From the NCBI GenBank assembly GCA_009823395.1, contig CM020507.1, positions 14,312,001 through 14,376,000 on the forward strand: a DNA stretch of 64,000 bases. The letters run 5' to 3'. How positions within the stretch are numbered: the stretch's first letter is position 1; every line of letters begins with the position of its first letter. This DNA is from Thamnaconus septentrionalis. Taxonomy: Eukaryota > Chordata > Actinopteri > Tetraodontiformes > Monacanthidae. Both the position numbers and the translations under genes were made by a program. Under the pieces are notes generated by a model. That model saw nothing but the letters and a program-made list of their open reading frames with translations, ran no database searches and had not been told where the DNA came from. This document shows, one piece after another, positions 27,469 through 41,550 of this stretch.

Positions 27469-29875
27469 ATTTGGAGAATGCGAGAGAAGCTAGTGCGTGT
27501 GTGTTTGTGTGTGTGTGTGTGTGTGTGAGGGACGTGGGGGGTGGGGGGGTTCTCTTCAAGAATCCATAAATATTGCATTGCTTTGTTTGACAGATGCGTG
27601 ACAGATTTTCATGTTTCCTCAACAAATTCCACTGTCATATTTTTCCTTTTGTCAGTCATCTTGCAAGCGCCGCATCCTGACAATTATCCCAGAGAAACTC
27701 CTGATCAAAACCACCTTATTCTGTCTGCCGCTCGGCTCTATCTCACACACGCACGTACACGTACACGCACACACACGCACAAACACATGCACAGATTCCT
27801 CATCACTTGCGCCCTCTGCACAGTTCTCATTTGATTCCGACTCTGTATATTGCACCGCTCATCAGTTCAAATGCAGAAATTACATTTACAAAGTGTTTGT
27901 GTCGTCTATATTTCACACATTTTGTAATGTCTGTTTGTTGATGTGCAGTACAGTTATTGCAGTGTTGCTACGCAGTGATTGCAGTAAGTCATGTTTTTTC
28001 TTTTCACCCTCCCCCCCTTGCACTGTAACAAAGCAGATCATTTGCAGCTCCAACAGTGGATGGCATTGTGCGCTGGGCTAAACATGTGCAGTCACTGTTA
28101 ACATAAAAAGGTATATTTAAAAAAAAAAAATTTTCACACCAGCTTTACATTTTAAATATCCATCCATCCCCCCTCCTTGAATGGTCAAAAAACTCCATAA
28201 TACCACAAACACTAAATTCAGAATTTCAGAATTATTTTTGAAGATTCAGACTTCCTTGCCAGAAATGATCCGAGTGAGATGTCCAAGAAAATCCCCCTTT
28301 CTTTATGCCATCAATCCTTGAGTGTTTGAATAGTAGCAGAGTGAAAAATAGAGACAGACAGCAAGAGGAGGGCGCTGAGGAGGCCCTCAGGCTACAGTGA
28401 GGGTCTTGGGCAGATTGGCTTTGTGGGCTCCACAACAATCCTCACATCCCACACATTTATCCGAACGGGGTACCACACTGTGCCTACACTTACACTGTGC
28501 CCTCGCGCAAACACACACACGCTCACGTTTAGACACCCGCCTACGCCCACTGTAAGCCTTATAGGCTTTTTAACATCTCCCCTGTGCACCTCTTCCTCCC
28601 ACTCTGCCGTTATTAGCCCCAGACAATCAGACTACCTGACTCCACCTCACGGCATGGGTATGAGTCAGAATGACCCGGAGTCTCAGTTATTTCCAAGAGA
28701 CTAATTGTGTGCGGTGGGCAAAGCCAACGCCGGCGCAGAAACGGTGAAAAACGCGCGAGGAAGGAAATTAGTCGGACGCCGGTGATGCTGCAGAGCAGCG
28801 CGAAGCCGTCAGACTTTTGTTTTGCTTTCATTCTTTGCAACCGGGAGCTTCTTGCAGATGGGCCTAATCCCTCCATTTTTCGTGCGTTCCGTGCACGATC
28901 GGAGGGTGGTGGGGTGTGAGGGGCTTCTTCTGTGAGCAAAGAGTGGCCTCAGGCGCCCGAGAAGAGAAGAGTCAATCTCTCTCTCTTTCATTTGCACACT
29001 GTACGTCTCTTTGCGCTCGGGAACCTTGATGCCTTTGGAAACGGACGCAAACCATACGTGGCAAGCTGCAAGTGGGATAAGAGCAGGGGTCCGCTGATAA
29101 ACCCGGCTTGGCTCATAGTCAGACTAACAATGTCTACACCAATCTGTCTGAGTAAAAAAAAAAGAAAAGGAAAAAAAGCCTTGAAATTCTCTTTCTGTGT
29201 TTGCTGCTGTTCTGTTCTGTATTCACCCCACTGATGTATTTTAGATAGGACACAGAGGTGCTCTCAGCCAAAAAGTCAGATTTTCTTTTTCTTTTTTGGG
29301 AATTTGCTGTCAGATTGGGATGACCAAAAGTATCAAAAGGAAACTCTGCATTTTGTACCAACTGTCACAAAAACCCGCTTTATTTGCCAGTACTTGGCAT
29401 TCATTTTTTTCTTTTTTCTTTTTTTTTTTAAATGTTTTTTGAGGAAGCATCAAATCTGTTGTTTTAACTTAAACAAAAACTTGGACAGCATCTTGCCTTT
29501 TTTTTTTCTCAGGTAAATACAAAAATCAATGTGGAATGAAGATGATGCCAAGCACAAGAATATCCTGCAAAGACTGGCAGTCCTGACGCAACCTCTCTCC
29601 TCAGCTCCAACCCTGACATTGTCCAAGCCCCCCAGCCCGACCCCCCTGCGCCGACCTACTCCCAACAAACCGCGGCACAAACAGAAGCACGTTGTCATGC
29701 GCCCGACCCTCGGCGTCGGTGCAGGGTCACTGAGGCCGGCGGCGGGCTGCGTGTGTACCATCAAAGGCACATGTCAGCGTGAAGGACTGCCAGGTTGTCA
29801 GTCAGTAACTCTTCTCATCCAACCTTAAAATACTGCGTAGTCCAACAACAGCCCCCCACTCCTTTACACTTCCAC

Positions 29876-29916
<41 letters not shown>

Positions 29917-30000
29917 TGCGCGCGGGCAGACGGCTCAATATCCTGCTCCGTCTGACCCCGGCGGATGTGGATCAGTGCAGAGGCACTGACAACTCCAGCT
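24350..30000. other. Non-coding gene desert, segment 2
   Basis: No exon supported. GT arrays lie at 25985-26012, 26866-26891, 27436-27467 and 27497-27527; CA-rich tracts near 25735-25762, 27750-27785 and 29873-29917. A CTCF-like motif on the - strand lies at 25475-25487. A CpG-rich patch lies around 28720-28900. An open frame at 29529-29828 has no recognisable similarity. Confidence 0.6.
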
Positions 30001-33000
30001 CTGGCATGCCAACAAGTCTGGTGTCGATGAAGTGATGCTTTGAATTAAAAGTGCGTTTGATGCTTAAAAGGAGCTAACCTGATTTGACTGGCTAACGTGA
30101 TTTGAGTGGGCTCAGGCAGAGACGGAGCACCACGGCGTGCAGAGACAAATGGATCTCTGCCAGCCAGGATCTGCTTATTCAGCCCATAATGTGGGCAAAT
30201 GAAGGCAGAGGTTGACACACGGGAGCCAATCTGGAACGCTAACGGTTGCTCTTGCATTAATTCCCACTCCGGGTCTCATCACCACGGTTATCTTACGGCC
30301 TTTTTGAGCACACTGCTACTCACTGGGGTGATTACCGGCTCTTTTATCAGCGTTCAGCAAAGGCAAGAAATCAGCCGTAGCCACACTGTACGTGGGCTAA
30401 TGGCGCCATGGTTCGTGTTGTGAAAGTAGGCGTTCAGTGGTGTAGTTATACCGCTCAGGATCTGGGCAGATTTATACCCTCGCGCACATAATATCTGCCA
30501 TACCTTGGCTTCTTTTGTCAGAAAGCATTTTATTGAAAGCAGTCGGGCGTCCAAGGTTTACTTCTGAGATGAAGGTGCGGGTGGTTGATCTGTGGATGTG
30601 GCAGCAATGAGGTTTGACTATTGCTGCCACATGACTGTATACTCATTAATACCTGTGTCTATGAAGTAGCACAGGCTTGTGTGTTTTTCTCTCTGGCCGG
30701 TTTGCGCATGAAAAACAAGGTCTTTGCTTTGTATGTAAAGATAGTGAAGTGTGGTTACCCCCTCCCCATCCTCAAAGAGCCTTAATCACAGGACCTTGAA
30801 AAAAAAAAGAAGAAGTTCCTCTGAAGAACAGTCACTTGCCAGGCAACGAGACAGACACATGAAAGCTAGCCAAGGAGGGGGTTTGGAGATAAGGTATGGA
30901 GACCCGCGCCGCACAGAGTGGGGCGGAGGGACTTCTCCCTCTCATTAAAGATCAACTGCTCTGCTCGTGCCTAACAAGACCTTCTCCCGGAGTTGAAACA
31001 AACAAGCACTCACTTGGAAGGAAGCGCAGATTGGAAGAGAAGCTCCCCGCAACGGTCCGTATTAAAAATAAAAAGCCAACTTTGTTTGACTGCAGACACC
31101 GTGGATGGGTGCCATCCCCGTGAGGTCATGGGTCTCAGGTGGTCAAAATCTGAGCTTCCTCCTGCTGCCCTCTGAAATGCCTTCATGATCACCAAGCGTG
31201 AGGCCTCGCTCCCAAAGACCGACCCCCCTCCCAGCCCCTGCTGGGCCTCTAATCCCGTCTAAAAGAACCCGGGAAGGTGGCTCCTGTGCGTCTTCTCTGC
31301 CCTATGGGGTCCTCAGACGCCTCCCAGAATATGAGGGGGGGATTAGCGAGCCCAGCCTCTGGCACCACCCGCTGTCCTCAGTGCGGAGTTGACCCCGCAA
31401 CCCTGTGGCCAGGTGGAGTGCCAGGATAGGTCGAGACTGCGAATGCTTCAACCCTTCCCCCTCTTAAATGAGCCATCCTGATAGGCGCCAGGTAAGGCGG
31501 GTCATGAGAGGTCGACAAACCCCTGTGGTCCGACACACAAAGAGGCAGAGGATCACCTGCCGCTTGTCAGATCAAATGAAGGCTTAAATGGGGGGCTACT
31601 CTCGTCAAATCTCTCTCCATGAATACTCAGGAAGGTCTGGGCCGTACTGTACAGCCTCCCCCGGTCCTGGCCTCCCGTAGCCCTTGGGGACCCTGTTGAC
31701 TGCTAACACCCCTGTACTTCAGCCCAGGTCCCCTCACAGTAGCCATCAAGCTCATAATTCCTACTCTCAGCCCATCACTAAGTACTATGTGCATAATGGA
31801 GCCATAATCAACCCCTGGCAATGGGGCCTTTTCTCTCAGCGTGTCTGCACTCATGTTGAGCTCGCATGTCGAGTTGCAATGAGATGCTAATTAGACTTCA
31901 TATCTACGGGGCTAATCTGCGTGTTCACATTCAGGTGCTTTTAATCCACTCTATAGCTAAGCACCGCACTAATTTGCAGCTTGTATTACAGTAGTGGTCA
32001 AGGGAAAAAAAAAGGTAATGAAATTATTCTGTGATATAGTACGATGAAGTTTGAAGGAAGCCTTTTTTTCTGTATTAACTTTCCGGCGTGAGGTTTTAAT
32101 GGTCAAATCGTGTTCTACCCCAACAAATGACCTCATCAAACCGCACCACATGACAGGGTAAGTGAGGGGTGTGGCAGTGTAGGTGCCCAACACAATGCCC
32201 CTTGTCAGTCAGCCTCATTCCTCGGGGCGAGGAGAGCCGAGGGAGGGTGCGACGGAGGCAGCCAGAGGCCATTGGGTCTCCGCGATTGGTCTTAATCCGC
32301 CAGCTAATAAGTTCAGAGAGGGGCCATATGCTGAGGTGCAATGTGTTGGGAGGGGAGTGTTGCCTCATGTTACTTACACCAGGCCGGCGCTTTCTCAGGT
32401 ACCGCCCTCCCACGGTCTGTTCCTTTGTACTGGGGGATCAGCCCTCTCCACGCTGTGAATGGTCCGAATTGATTAAACCCCACCGTATAATTGTCAGCAA
32501 ATCCCAGCGAATCATTTCCCATCCATTTGAAAAGTACAATGTGCGTTTCTCTTTTTCTCCTCACCCTCCTTCTTTCTGCCCCCGCCTCGCCGTCCCCTTC
32601 CCTCAAAGTCCTTCCCCTCCCGTTTTCTTTCCCTCTTTTTTTTTTGTGTTTGAGTCTCAGGTTTGTCCCTGAATGCCACTCCGCACCCCCGGCCCCCACC
32701 CCTCCCAACCCCCGACTCCCTCTGCCTGAGAGAGAAAGCAGAGGCGAGGAGGCAGGGGTGAGGAGGCACAGCGTATGCTTGGCTGGACACTTGGCTGCAG
32801 ATGAAAGTGGGCGAAAAAAAAAGAGGAAAAAAAAAAGTGGGAGACGTGTTTTAATCTGCAGCTCCTGCCAGCTGATCTAAGCTGGTACCTGCCTGGGCAC
32901 AGTCTGGGCAGAGTCTGGTCACAGCATCAGGTCAGCAGCCGGCAGGCGAGGGTGGGTGGACGCAAAAGAAGCAGGGCAGATACAAGAAGAGTATAATTAA

Positions 33001-33198
33001 AAGAGTAAAGTTAGCTTTTCTGTCCGCCTTGCAAAAAAACAAATCAAATGATTGTTTATTTAAGCATGTTCACAAAACAAAATTATGTCCAATAGTTCAT
33101 AGTACAAAGCAAAACATAAAAATAAATACATATATACATAGATATATATGTACATTTGATATATATATGTACATATAAATATATGTGTGTACATATAC

Positions 33199-33200
<2 letters not shown>
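30000..33200. other. Non-coding gene desert, segment 3
   Basis: No exon supported. GC-balanced, low in simple repeats from 30000 to 32500, which is unusual in this desert. An X-box-like CTTGCCAGGCAAC lies at 30835-30847. Pyrimidine-rich sequence lies at 32550-32710 followed by purine-rich 32725-32850. Confidence 0.5.

Positions 33201-33205
<5 letters not shown>

Positions 33206-33281
<76 letters not shown>
33206..33281. repeat. (TA)n array, about 76 bases
   Basis: An uninterrupted TA array flanked by GT/AT imperfect repeats (33120-33300). Likely to be polymorphic and prone to cruciform extrusion. Confidence 0.9.
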
Positions 33282-33287
<6 letters not shown>

Positions 33288-33299
33288 TATACATCTGTG

Positions 33300-36200
33300 T
33301 GTGTGTTTTCTGTGTACAGCAAATAATATTGTGTTCATTTCTCAAGCAGAGGACGAGGGCTTTCAAGACTTTGAATTAGACTTTCCTGTTATTGAAAGTT
33401 ATTGAAAGTCTCGGATTGGAGACTCCGTTGGAAGCTCGTCTGAGGACGAGCGCGCACTATTTTACTCTTTTTGGTGCCACTTTAACATTCCAATCAAGAT
33501 TAGCTATTACTGAAACACGGTGTCAAGTAGCCATTGACTAGCTATTTGGAAGACAGTCCTCAATAAAATAACCACTTGCTTAAAAAGAAAATAAAAATCC
33601 AAGCCAAACCCAACCTCGATTTTAAACCGGCGTCAGATCACAACCAGCCAAGCTGATTGAACGCTGCTGTTGGAGAACTTCTTCATTTGTCACCATTTGT
33701 TAAAGGAGCAGAGTGCAGTGTGTGTTTGTGTGTGTGTGTGTGTTTGGACGGAGCACAAGGCAGTGATGGTGGATGTGAATGAAGGAAAAGCAATAAACTT
33801 GTCTCTTTAGCAGTGAAGTCAGAGTCTCTGTGTAAAAGCGTGACGCTCGTGTTTTGTTTCCTGAAGTTAGAGAAGTGTAAAAGGCTTTGACCCTTTAACC
33901 TTCTTCAGTATCCTTGCCTAGTTTCCGTAAAAAGTAAAGGTCATTAGAAAGTAATTTAACAATCGCTCTTAAAATTACTCCCAGTGGAAAAAAGGAAAAT
34001 ATTTGGAAGACAGTTTTAATGTTTTTTTTTTATTAGATTACATAAACTCTAAGTATATATATTGTTTTTTAATGATAGATCAGGGGAAATAGAATTAATG
34101 TGGATCAACCCATTGACACGTGCACCCTCTCTAATCAAATCCCCATCATGGGTGAACATGTTCGACACCCTTTCATTGATCCGAGTGGTCCCTTGACAGA
34201 GGTACAAGACTCCCTGACCTCAGCCATTTAACCCTTGACCCCAGCTACTGGTTGCAAACACACCCCAGTCTGGAGGTTGAGGGTGTTGACGGCTTCAAAA
34301 ACGTTCACTGGGATCGGGTCTTGGATGTTTGTTCTATCTTATATTGTAAGCCAGTCCTCAGTTGTTTATTATTAGTTGAGCAAAGCAGAGCACTGGTGTT
34401 TACAAGTTTCTAAACAAACGCATGCATTCTGTGGAGTAGTTATGGTTGTAGAAATATATCTTAATTTAAGGCAAATTTATGGGCCTTTTTCAGCGCTTTC
34501 AACCAAATCATGGTCTTTATCATTTGTTCATAAAAAATTCATAACCCTAACACACAAATCTCTTTTAGCCACCCCTTTTTTATTTGTTGGTTGTAGCATG
34601 GGTTGATTTATACGAGCGCAATACAAACTGTGTTTGATTCATCTTAATTTCATGTTCTGTGTTGGAAAAAAAAAAGTAATATGAAGATTCAATTTTTTTC
34701 AACACCTCCTTTGGGCTTTATTTTTTACCTTTCCATTTGGTACATTTTTATGCAATAAGAATAATGTCCTTCTAACTAAAGGAAATGTTGTGGAACTTTG
34801 TTCTGCCGCCTGTCAAATCTTAAGAAGCACAATGCTTATTTTTTGAAACTGCTCAAATGCCAAAAAGGCCTCCCATCCTTTTGGCGCCGCATCTCTCTCT
34901 GCTCTCTGTCCATATGTCCCTCCTACACATGCAAACTCTTGTTACATACCCCCCCCCCCCTCCCTCCCCGCCAACATCCCCCACCCCCCCGACTTGACAT
35001 TGATCTTCAAGTTTGGCGCTGAGCGTTCACAGTGCGGGCTGAAGGGCGTTGTTTGTGGGAGTGATCTTCATGTAAAGTGCTCATAAACGATCGCGGGTCA
35101 CGGCGGCAGATTTATGATCGCGGGGGCTGGAAGGAGACGTGGGACAATGCAGCACCTCATCCCGGCTCGTTCAGGCAGCCCGGCGGCGGCGCGGCGGCAG
35201 CGGGGGATTGTGAGCGGCCGTGGCGGCGGTGGATGATGATGATGATGATGATGATGACGGCCAATGATGAGGAGGTGGACGAACATGAGGAGGCTGGGAT
35301 AAAGGTGGTGGAGGGCAACGAGGGAGATGTTATGCAGAAAGTTGTGATGATGAAGCCGTTGGGTGCACGATAGAAGCCCATCTACTCAGCGCTGGTTCTT
35401 GCTAAAACTACCATGCAAATGCTTATGTGGATACAAAACACATATTAACATGCTAATTCTGGATGTGGCTGGCGTTCAGGAAGTGCTGCACCTCTGGCCC
35501 CTTATTTCCATGCAGAGTAGTTAACCTTAAGATCAGCGCTGGAAAATAGAATCCTCAAAGAATGTTCCTCTGAAGATCCGGTCTAGAGGTGATTACCATT
35601 TTCCCACTCACAGATCTGCAATGGTAATGACTCTCTGTGCATATTTTTGTAGCCTTTCGGAACTGAAACTTGCTATCGCGCCGCTTGATCCAGGCAGGTG
35701 GAGGCAGTTTGCTTCCCACAAGTCTGTGTTCGTCCTCTTCTACAAAACCAAGGCTGGATTTTGTTTTTTTGTGCAGGTCTCGGAGGCCAGTTAAGATTTG
35801 TTGTTGGGATGTCTGCTTACATCTGGACCTGATAGCTACATTTGTTCCTGGTTAAATTTTGCTCGTGTCTGCAACAGCCTGAAGATGCAATTTGGCCACC
35901 GACCAGAGAAGGAAGTAATCTAGAGCTGACAACAACATAAGTGCAAATATAATATCATAATTACGAACATTATAATTCCTGCAATTTTCTTGAAGCCTTG
36001 TTCGCATTATTTACTTGACAACGGCATGTGAACCGGCTGACAGTGACGGCTGAGGAAAAGGTCGATAAGAGTGTGTTCATCATAGATTGTGTCGGACAGA
36101 ACGCTTTTGAGAAAGTCGCATCACAAGAACAGTGCAAGCTCTTTATTTTATTGTATTGTATTTTATTTTTCTAAAGGATGGGGAAGGGCACTATGGCAGG

Positions 36201-36300
36201 AAATATTGAGGATTGTAGGCACAGTGGTAGACATTCCAGCGCATACCCAAAATCTTTCGACAAATGAGTCCATATCCATAACACATATATGTGTTATTGT
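33300..36300. other. Non-coding gene desert, segment 4
   Basis: No exon supported. CpG-rich GGC repeats at 35180-35240 run into a GAT array (35233-35256). Octamer ATGCAAAT lies at 35413-35420. A perfect 20-bp palindrome ATAACACATATATGTGTTAT lies at 36278-36297, 20 bases before the transposon copy at 36317. Confidence 0.6.
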
Positions 36301-36316
36301 ATATGTGTTATCACAA

Positions 36317-36837
36317 GCTGCGTTTCCATTACAGTTTTCCGCAAAATAAAAGCGATATTTCTAAAATTTCAACAAAGTACAATTGCGATTTGCAGGTGTT
36401 TCCATTGAATGGTGTGAAGCGCATAAGCCGTAATTCTTGTAAAACCTCGTCCCTTGAGATTTACGAGAGTTATGTTTGTGTTTATGTTTGTTTGCTGTCC
36501 AGAATGGTTGTTATATTTTTCTCTTTGATTACTTGTAAAAAAATATTCCATCTCCTCCTCCGTCCAAACATAACGCACCATTTTTACTTGAATTGAACTG
36601 GTCACGTGACCTCCGTACATCACGTCCAGTGACGAGTAAATGCGAAAAAAGTGTTTCCATGACACTTTTGCGATATACCTCTATATTGATACGTTTGAAA
36701 AACCATCATCATCATCATCCTCATGAGAGGGTAAAAACCTTTTAGTGATATTTGAGAGGTTTTTTTCAATTTCCATTAGCAGCTTTTTATTACGATATTT
36801 AGGTTTTGCGCAATTCTAGTGGTAATGGAAACGCAGC
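36317..36837 (+). mobile_element. Full-length non-autonomous DNA transposon (copy 2), 521 bp
   Basis: Perfect 16-bp terminal inverted repeats: GCTGCGTTTCCATTAC at 36317-36332 and its reverse complement at 36822-36837. No transposase frame is present. The target-site duplication is unclear, so the superfamily is not assigned. Copy 1 lies at 403-735. Both copies keep GGTCACGTGACC (649-660 and 36600-36611). Confidence 0.8.
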
Positions 36838-36839
36838 AA

Positions 36840-38588
36840 CTGTGCCACTGGTGAGGAAAAGAAAAATCAGAATTGGGTCACTTAAGTTTAAATCCATCCT
36901 AAATGTATCCGTAATGTCGCAGACCGAGGTCACTTCTAATTAGTCTTGACGACAAATACGGAAACACACGACTGGCGCGATTGCGCTAGGAGCGCGCTGG
37001 CCTCCGCCGACACCGTCCGTATCGCGTTCTGTCGTCGCCCCTTCTTTGACAACCAATTTGTTTTTTTTCTTACGGCCATAACTTTGGCTGCGAGCTTAAC
37101 AGCTCAAGAGTCATTAAAGTATCATTTGTCCGGCCAGAGTGCTTTAATGATGTCTGCTTGGTAGCGCCGGAGTCCATCAGCGGGAGCCTCCTGGGAGCGA
37201 GGTGGCGGCGTTCCATTTGCAAACCCTGACCTCTAGTGACCACAGCGCTCTGACCCACACATGCGCCCTTGTACCACCGGGGTCGTCAACGGGACCTTGT
37301 CAATGCTCTTTAGCAAACAGATTAAGCCCCATTGTTTGTAAATAGGATGACCAGCTGCCACGCTGCCCGTCGCTGTAATTATGCTGACCCGTGAAGAGCA
37401 CCGACACGGGGCAAAGTTTACCGGTGGCGCTTGTCAGAGTAATAGAGGAGAATTTCTAAATAGGGAGACAATTTAAAAAATAAAAATAAAAATTCCCTGC
37501 TATCGTGAATAAGCGTTGCTCGATTTCATTTTTAGAGGTCAGATCTAATATAGCGGCATTACTTAGCATTAGAAGGTCTAATTCTATGCAACAAAAAAAT
37601 TGGGGAAAATACTTTGTTCTAACTATACTTTTTGATTCCTTTGGTCTAATTTATTATATTATGGCTCTAGGGAATCTTATATGAATCCTTTTCAAACAAA
37701 CATTCCGTTCTGGCCGTGTTGGATTAAGTGGAGTTGTTTATTCCCTCATTAACCCCCTGCTCCCAAACGACCCTCCCTGTTTGCATCCACTTCCTACCAC
37801 CACCCCATGAGGCTGCCGACTGACTGACCATATCCTCATTTGACCTACATACCCCATATTGTGTGAGGTTGGACTGAGAGGAGGCGCTGGCTGGAGGTCA
37901 GAGGTTAAATGACCAGGACTGTTTTCAAGGCGATGGGAAGTTCAAACAGCTGAAGCTTGTCCCCTCATTGTCCTTATCCTGTTTATGGCTCCATTAAAGA
38001 CCGTGGAGCGGTTGAGCCATTATCACCTAATGGGACTCATGTCATTTTATTACAGGAATTATACAGAATGTCCATCAGCAGTGGTTTTGGACCTTCATAG
38101 AAATGCAGGGGAAAAAATTCCAGAAACTAATGGGAGGCCCGTCCTTAACTTAAAGCTGGCCCGGAGCTTCCACACATCTCCACACATGGGTTATGAATCT
38201 GATTAACACAGAGTTTGCTTTTGTTTGGACACCCTGTGTTTACATAAAGAGGCCCAGTGGGACCAGCCCCGGAGGTCAGGGGGTCGGGCCTGGGTTGTCA
38301 GAGAGCCCTGTGACATTTCTTTCCCACGTTCGGCGGCTCCCATTGTCCGCGGCGAGGAGCCCCCGTTAACGTTTGGCCCTGGGAGGTAGTGTGGCGTGAG
38401 AGGGAGGCCTAGGGGTATTGGACCCTCAGCGGGTCCCTGGGAAACGGGCGTAACCAGGCGGGGCTGAGGCGAGCGGGGACAGCATGGGGTCATTTTCCGG
38501 CTTGCTGCCCCTCTAAAGGACTCTGGAGCACAGTATTGGCCCCTGGAGGAGAGCTGGTGTGGAAGACAGTACAAAAGGCTTTGTCTGC

Positions 38589-38624
<36 letters not shown>

Positions 38625-41508
38625 CAGAGTGAAGGAGGGAGAGAGATGTTTGACAGCAGGTTTGTGCGAGCTTAAAAATGATAATTTTATATGTTTTGGT
38701 GTAATTTACACTAGTTTGCATTGTAAATAAAAGTCCCTGTTTTATAGCCTGATACATCAATCAAAAAGAACAGAAAAACTAATGCTTAAAAAATAAAATA
38801 ATTTATGCCAAAGTCATGCCATTGTTATAAAATGATTATTACCTTATTTAAATATCAAAAACTTCCAATCAGAATGATTAAAATGTCACCTCATTTTAGT
38901 GGTATCACAGCGTGTTAAATGGTGTTTACCACATCATAGCATTTTCTTAACTGATCTGATCATTGTAGTCGGACTGTTATGGAATATCACATACATTTAT
39001 TTTTAATTTCCCAAATTTTCACTTTTTGTCATTTCGGCAAATATATCAGATCTAAAAAAATCACAGGATGATCTTGCAGTATTTGTGCAAAATGCAAAAA
39101 AAAAACAAAAATGAGCTGGCTCCTCTCCCCTCAATGAGGATGTGCATTTACATTTCCCCCTTGTAATCCTAGCGTGTCATCAGAAGCTAACACACACGGC
39201 TATTGAATAATAAATAGACATCAGCGAAATGAATAAATAAAACATATCAAGCTGCCATTATCACCTTTTCTTCCCCACGTCGACACCCCGGCGGAGGGAA
39301 AAAAAGAAAAAGAAAAACAACGTTCCCGCTTATAATAAGGTCATCCCTTTTTAATGTTAGCCGCCTCCCATCCTCGGGGTCTCTGACGGGTTTTTCGCAC
39401 CAGCCTGCTTCTGCCGTGCGACGGACGTGTACAGTAATGTGCGAGCGGGGCTTTGTTGATCTGAGAGGGGTGAGCGCTTGCTTGATTTTCGAGATGATAG
39501 CGGAGGAAGACCCCGTCTGCACGCACACACGGAAGCAGGATCTGGGATCTTGAGGGAGAAGCTGTCTCCGGTGCACGGAGGCGACGTGCGCCCACCGCTC
39601 TCCTCTTGGTGCAGCGCACGTGTGGGGACGACCGGCAGCCATTTTGTTTCATGCATTATAGATTCACCGTGGTCCCTTTAGCCTGAAAAAATATATTCAT
39701 GCAACAAAAAAAAATATCCACCGTATTGTATCCGCCCCATTTAGCAATGATGATCATCGCTGTGGACAATTATGTGCGTGAATTGCACTCCAAAGTCCCA
39801 CTTTGCGTTTGTCTGTCTGTTTCGATCCGAGACCCCAGCAGGGTCGTCTCTCTCACAATTAATTATCCAAATCCTCCGTAGAGGTCTGTGAAAAGCAGCG
39901 TATTTAGCAGCCTTGCCTCTCACTGAAATCATTCCTGCTGAAATGATGCTTGGTTGCTCCTCCCACATGTTGAGAAAGCAACAAAGACAAGGAGGGTCTC
40001 GCTGGCTGGCAGTGTTTATTTGCCATCGGTTACTAAATTCTCTGGTCTTGCATCATTCCGATGTATGTTCTGGATTCTGGCCGGGCTATTTCTATTGCGG
40101 CTGCCTCTGTAAGATATTGTTCTGTTATATTTTAAATATTTGAGGGTTTGCCACAATTCCAAGCACAATGTTTGCCACAGATTGCGTAGAATATTTTCCC
40201 TTTACTCTTCCCGGTTGGAGGGCCTGACGTACAGCTGCACTTCTGGTCTAATATCACAGCGATTTACGTATCAGTGGCTCGTTAATCTTAAAATATCTCA
40301 GTCTCCCTCTCCCCCCACACACACATTGACTGCATTTTGAAAATGTGATATTTGAGAGCAGTTTTGAAATGTTAAAATGTTTGTTTTTTTCCCCATTCAG
40401 GCTCATTTCCGAGTTTTAATTTTAAGTTGAAAAGGAAACACACACATTCTTCAAGAAAAACAGAGCAAGCTAAAAAAAAAAAAAAAAAAAAAAAAAAAAT
40501 GTTTTTATATCACAACGATTTTTTCTTTTCACGTAAAGTGACATGCAAAAAACAAGATTGTAATCCAAAGTTCTGTTTCCCGTTTCTGTCGCCAGACAGA
40601 CTTGTTTTACTCAGGACGGAGAAAGTGTAAAGAAAACAAAAAAATTGGCAGAGATGGGATATTTCCGTCCGCTTGCATGCTTTGTTTGCCTCGTGTATAG
40701 GCTACGGCAGCACTCCAGCGCGTTCTGGGAAACTTTCAATAAAATGTCTATTCATCCCAGGCCTGAGCGTATTACCAGTGCGGCGTATCAGCCACCAGAG
40801 CCGGCCCTGATAGAATCTCCCCTCACGCTTCCGCACGGCAGACAAAACATTGCAATCTTGAGGCTGATTGCGGCTATTTTCCTGTTCCTCCTCTTAGCCG
40901 AATTGTTTCCTGGCCTGGCGAATTGAGTTTATCAGGTGTTGAGCAATGGAATGGAGACCACTTGACAGGTCTCGAACAACTGAATACGACGCTGTTGGAA
41001 AGGAGACTTTTTTTCCCAAACAAATGGCAAACTAAACTTTGTTTTATTTTTCATTTGTTAGGCATCTCCAGCCAAACTGCCCTCTTTTCTTTCTTTTTTT
41101 CCATTGCAGAACTTGTTTTTGACACTTTAAACGGCCTCTGTTTGCCCGCCGACTTATGAAGCGGGCTAATTTCCCATCATGTAACCGCGGGTACGAGCTT
41201 CCGTCGCGCTCAGCGGAATGTCAGATCTGAGCACTGCTGCCCCTCCCCCTCCCCTAACCCCCACCCCGACGTTCCCGCCCTCCCAGAGCCCCGGCCTGAA
41301 CTTGGGAGTTGTCGGCCTAGATTTATATGCATGCCCCTCCTTTGATGACAGGGTAAATATTCACCCAGACAGCCAAGGTGCCCCCGTCATTACCCATGTG
41401 CCGCGTGTTTGCCCACCAGTTAAATTCTTAGGGGAATTGTTTGGCGAGATGAATGGGGGCCAAAGTGGTGAAGGACGTATCGTGGGTTCAGCAAACAAAA
41501 AAAAAAAA

Positions 41509-41550
<42 letters not shown>

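Noticed and set aside
38203..38760. 185-codon - strand open frame
   Set aside because: Crosses a CA array giving a His-Thr repeat; no recognisable similarity.
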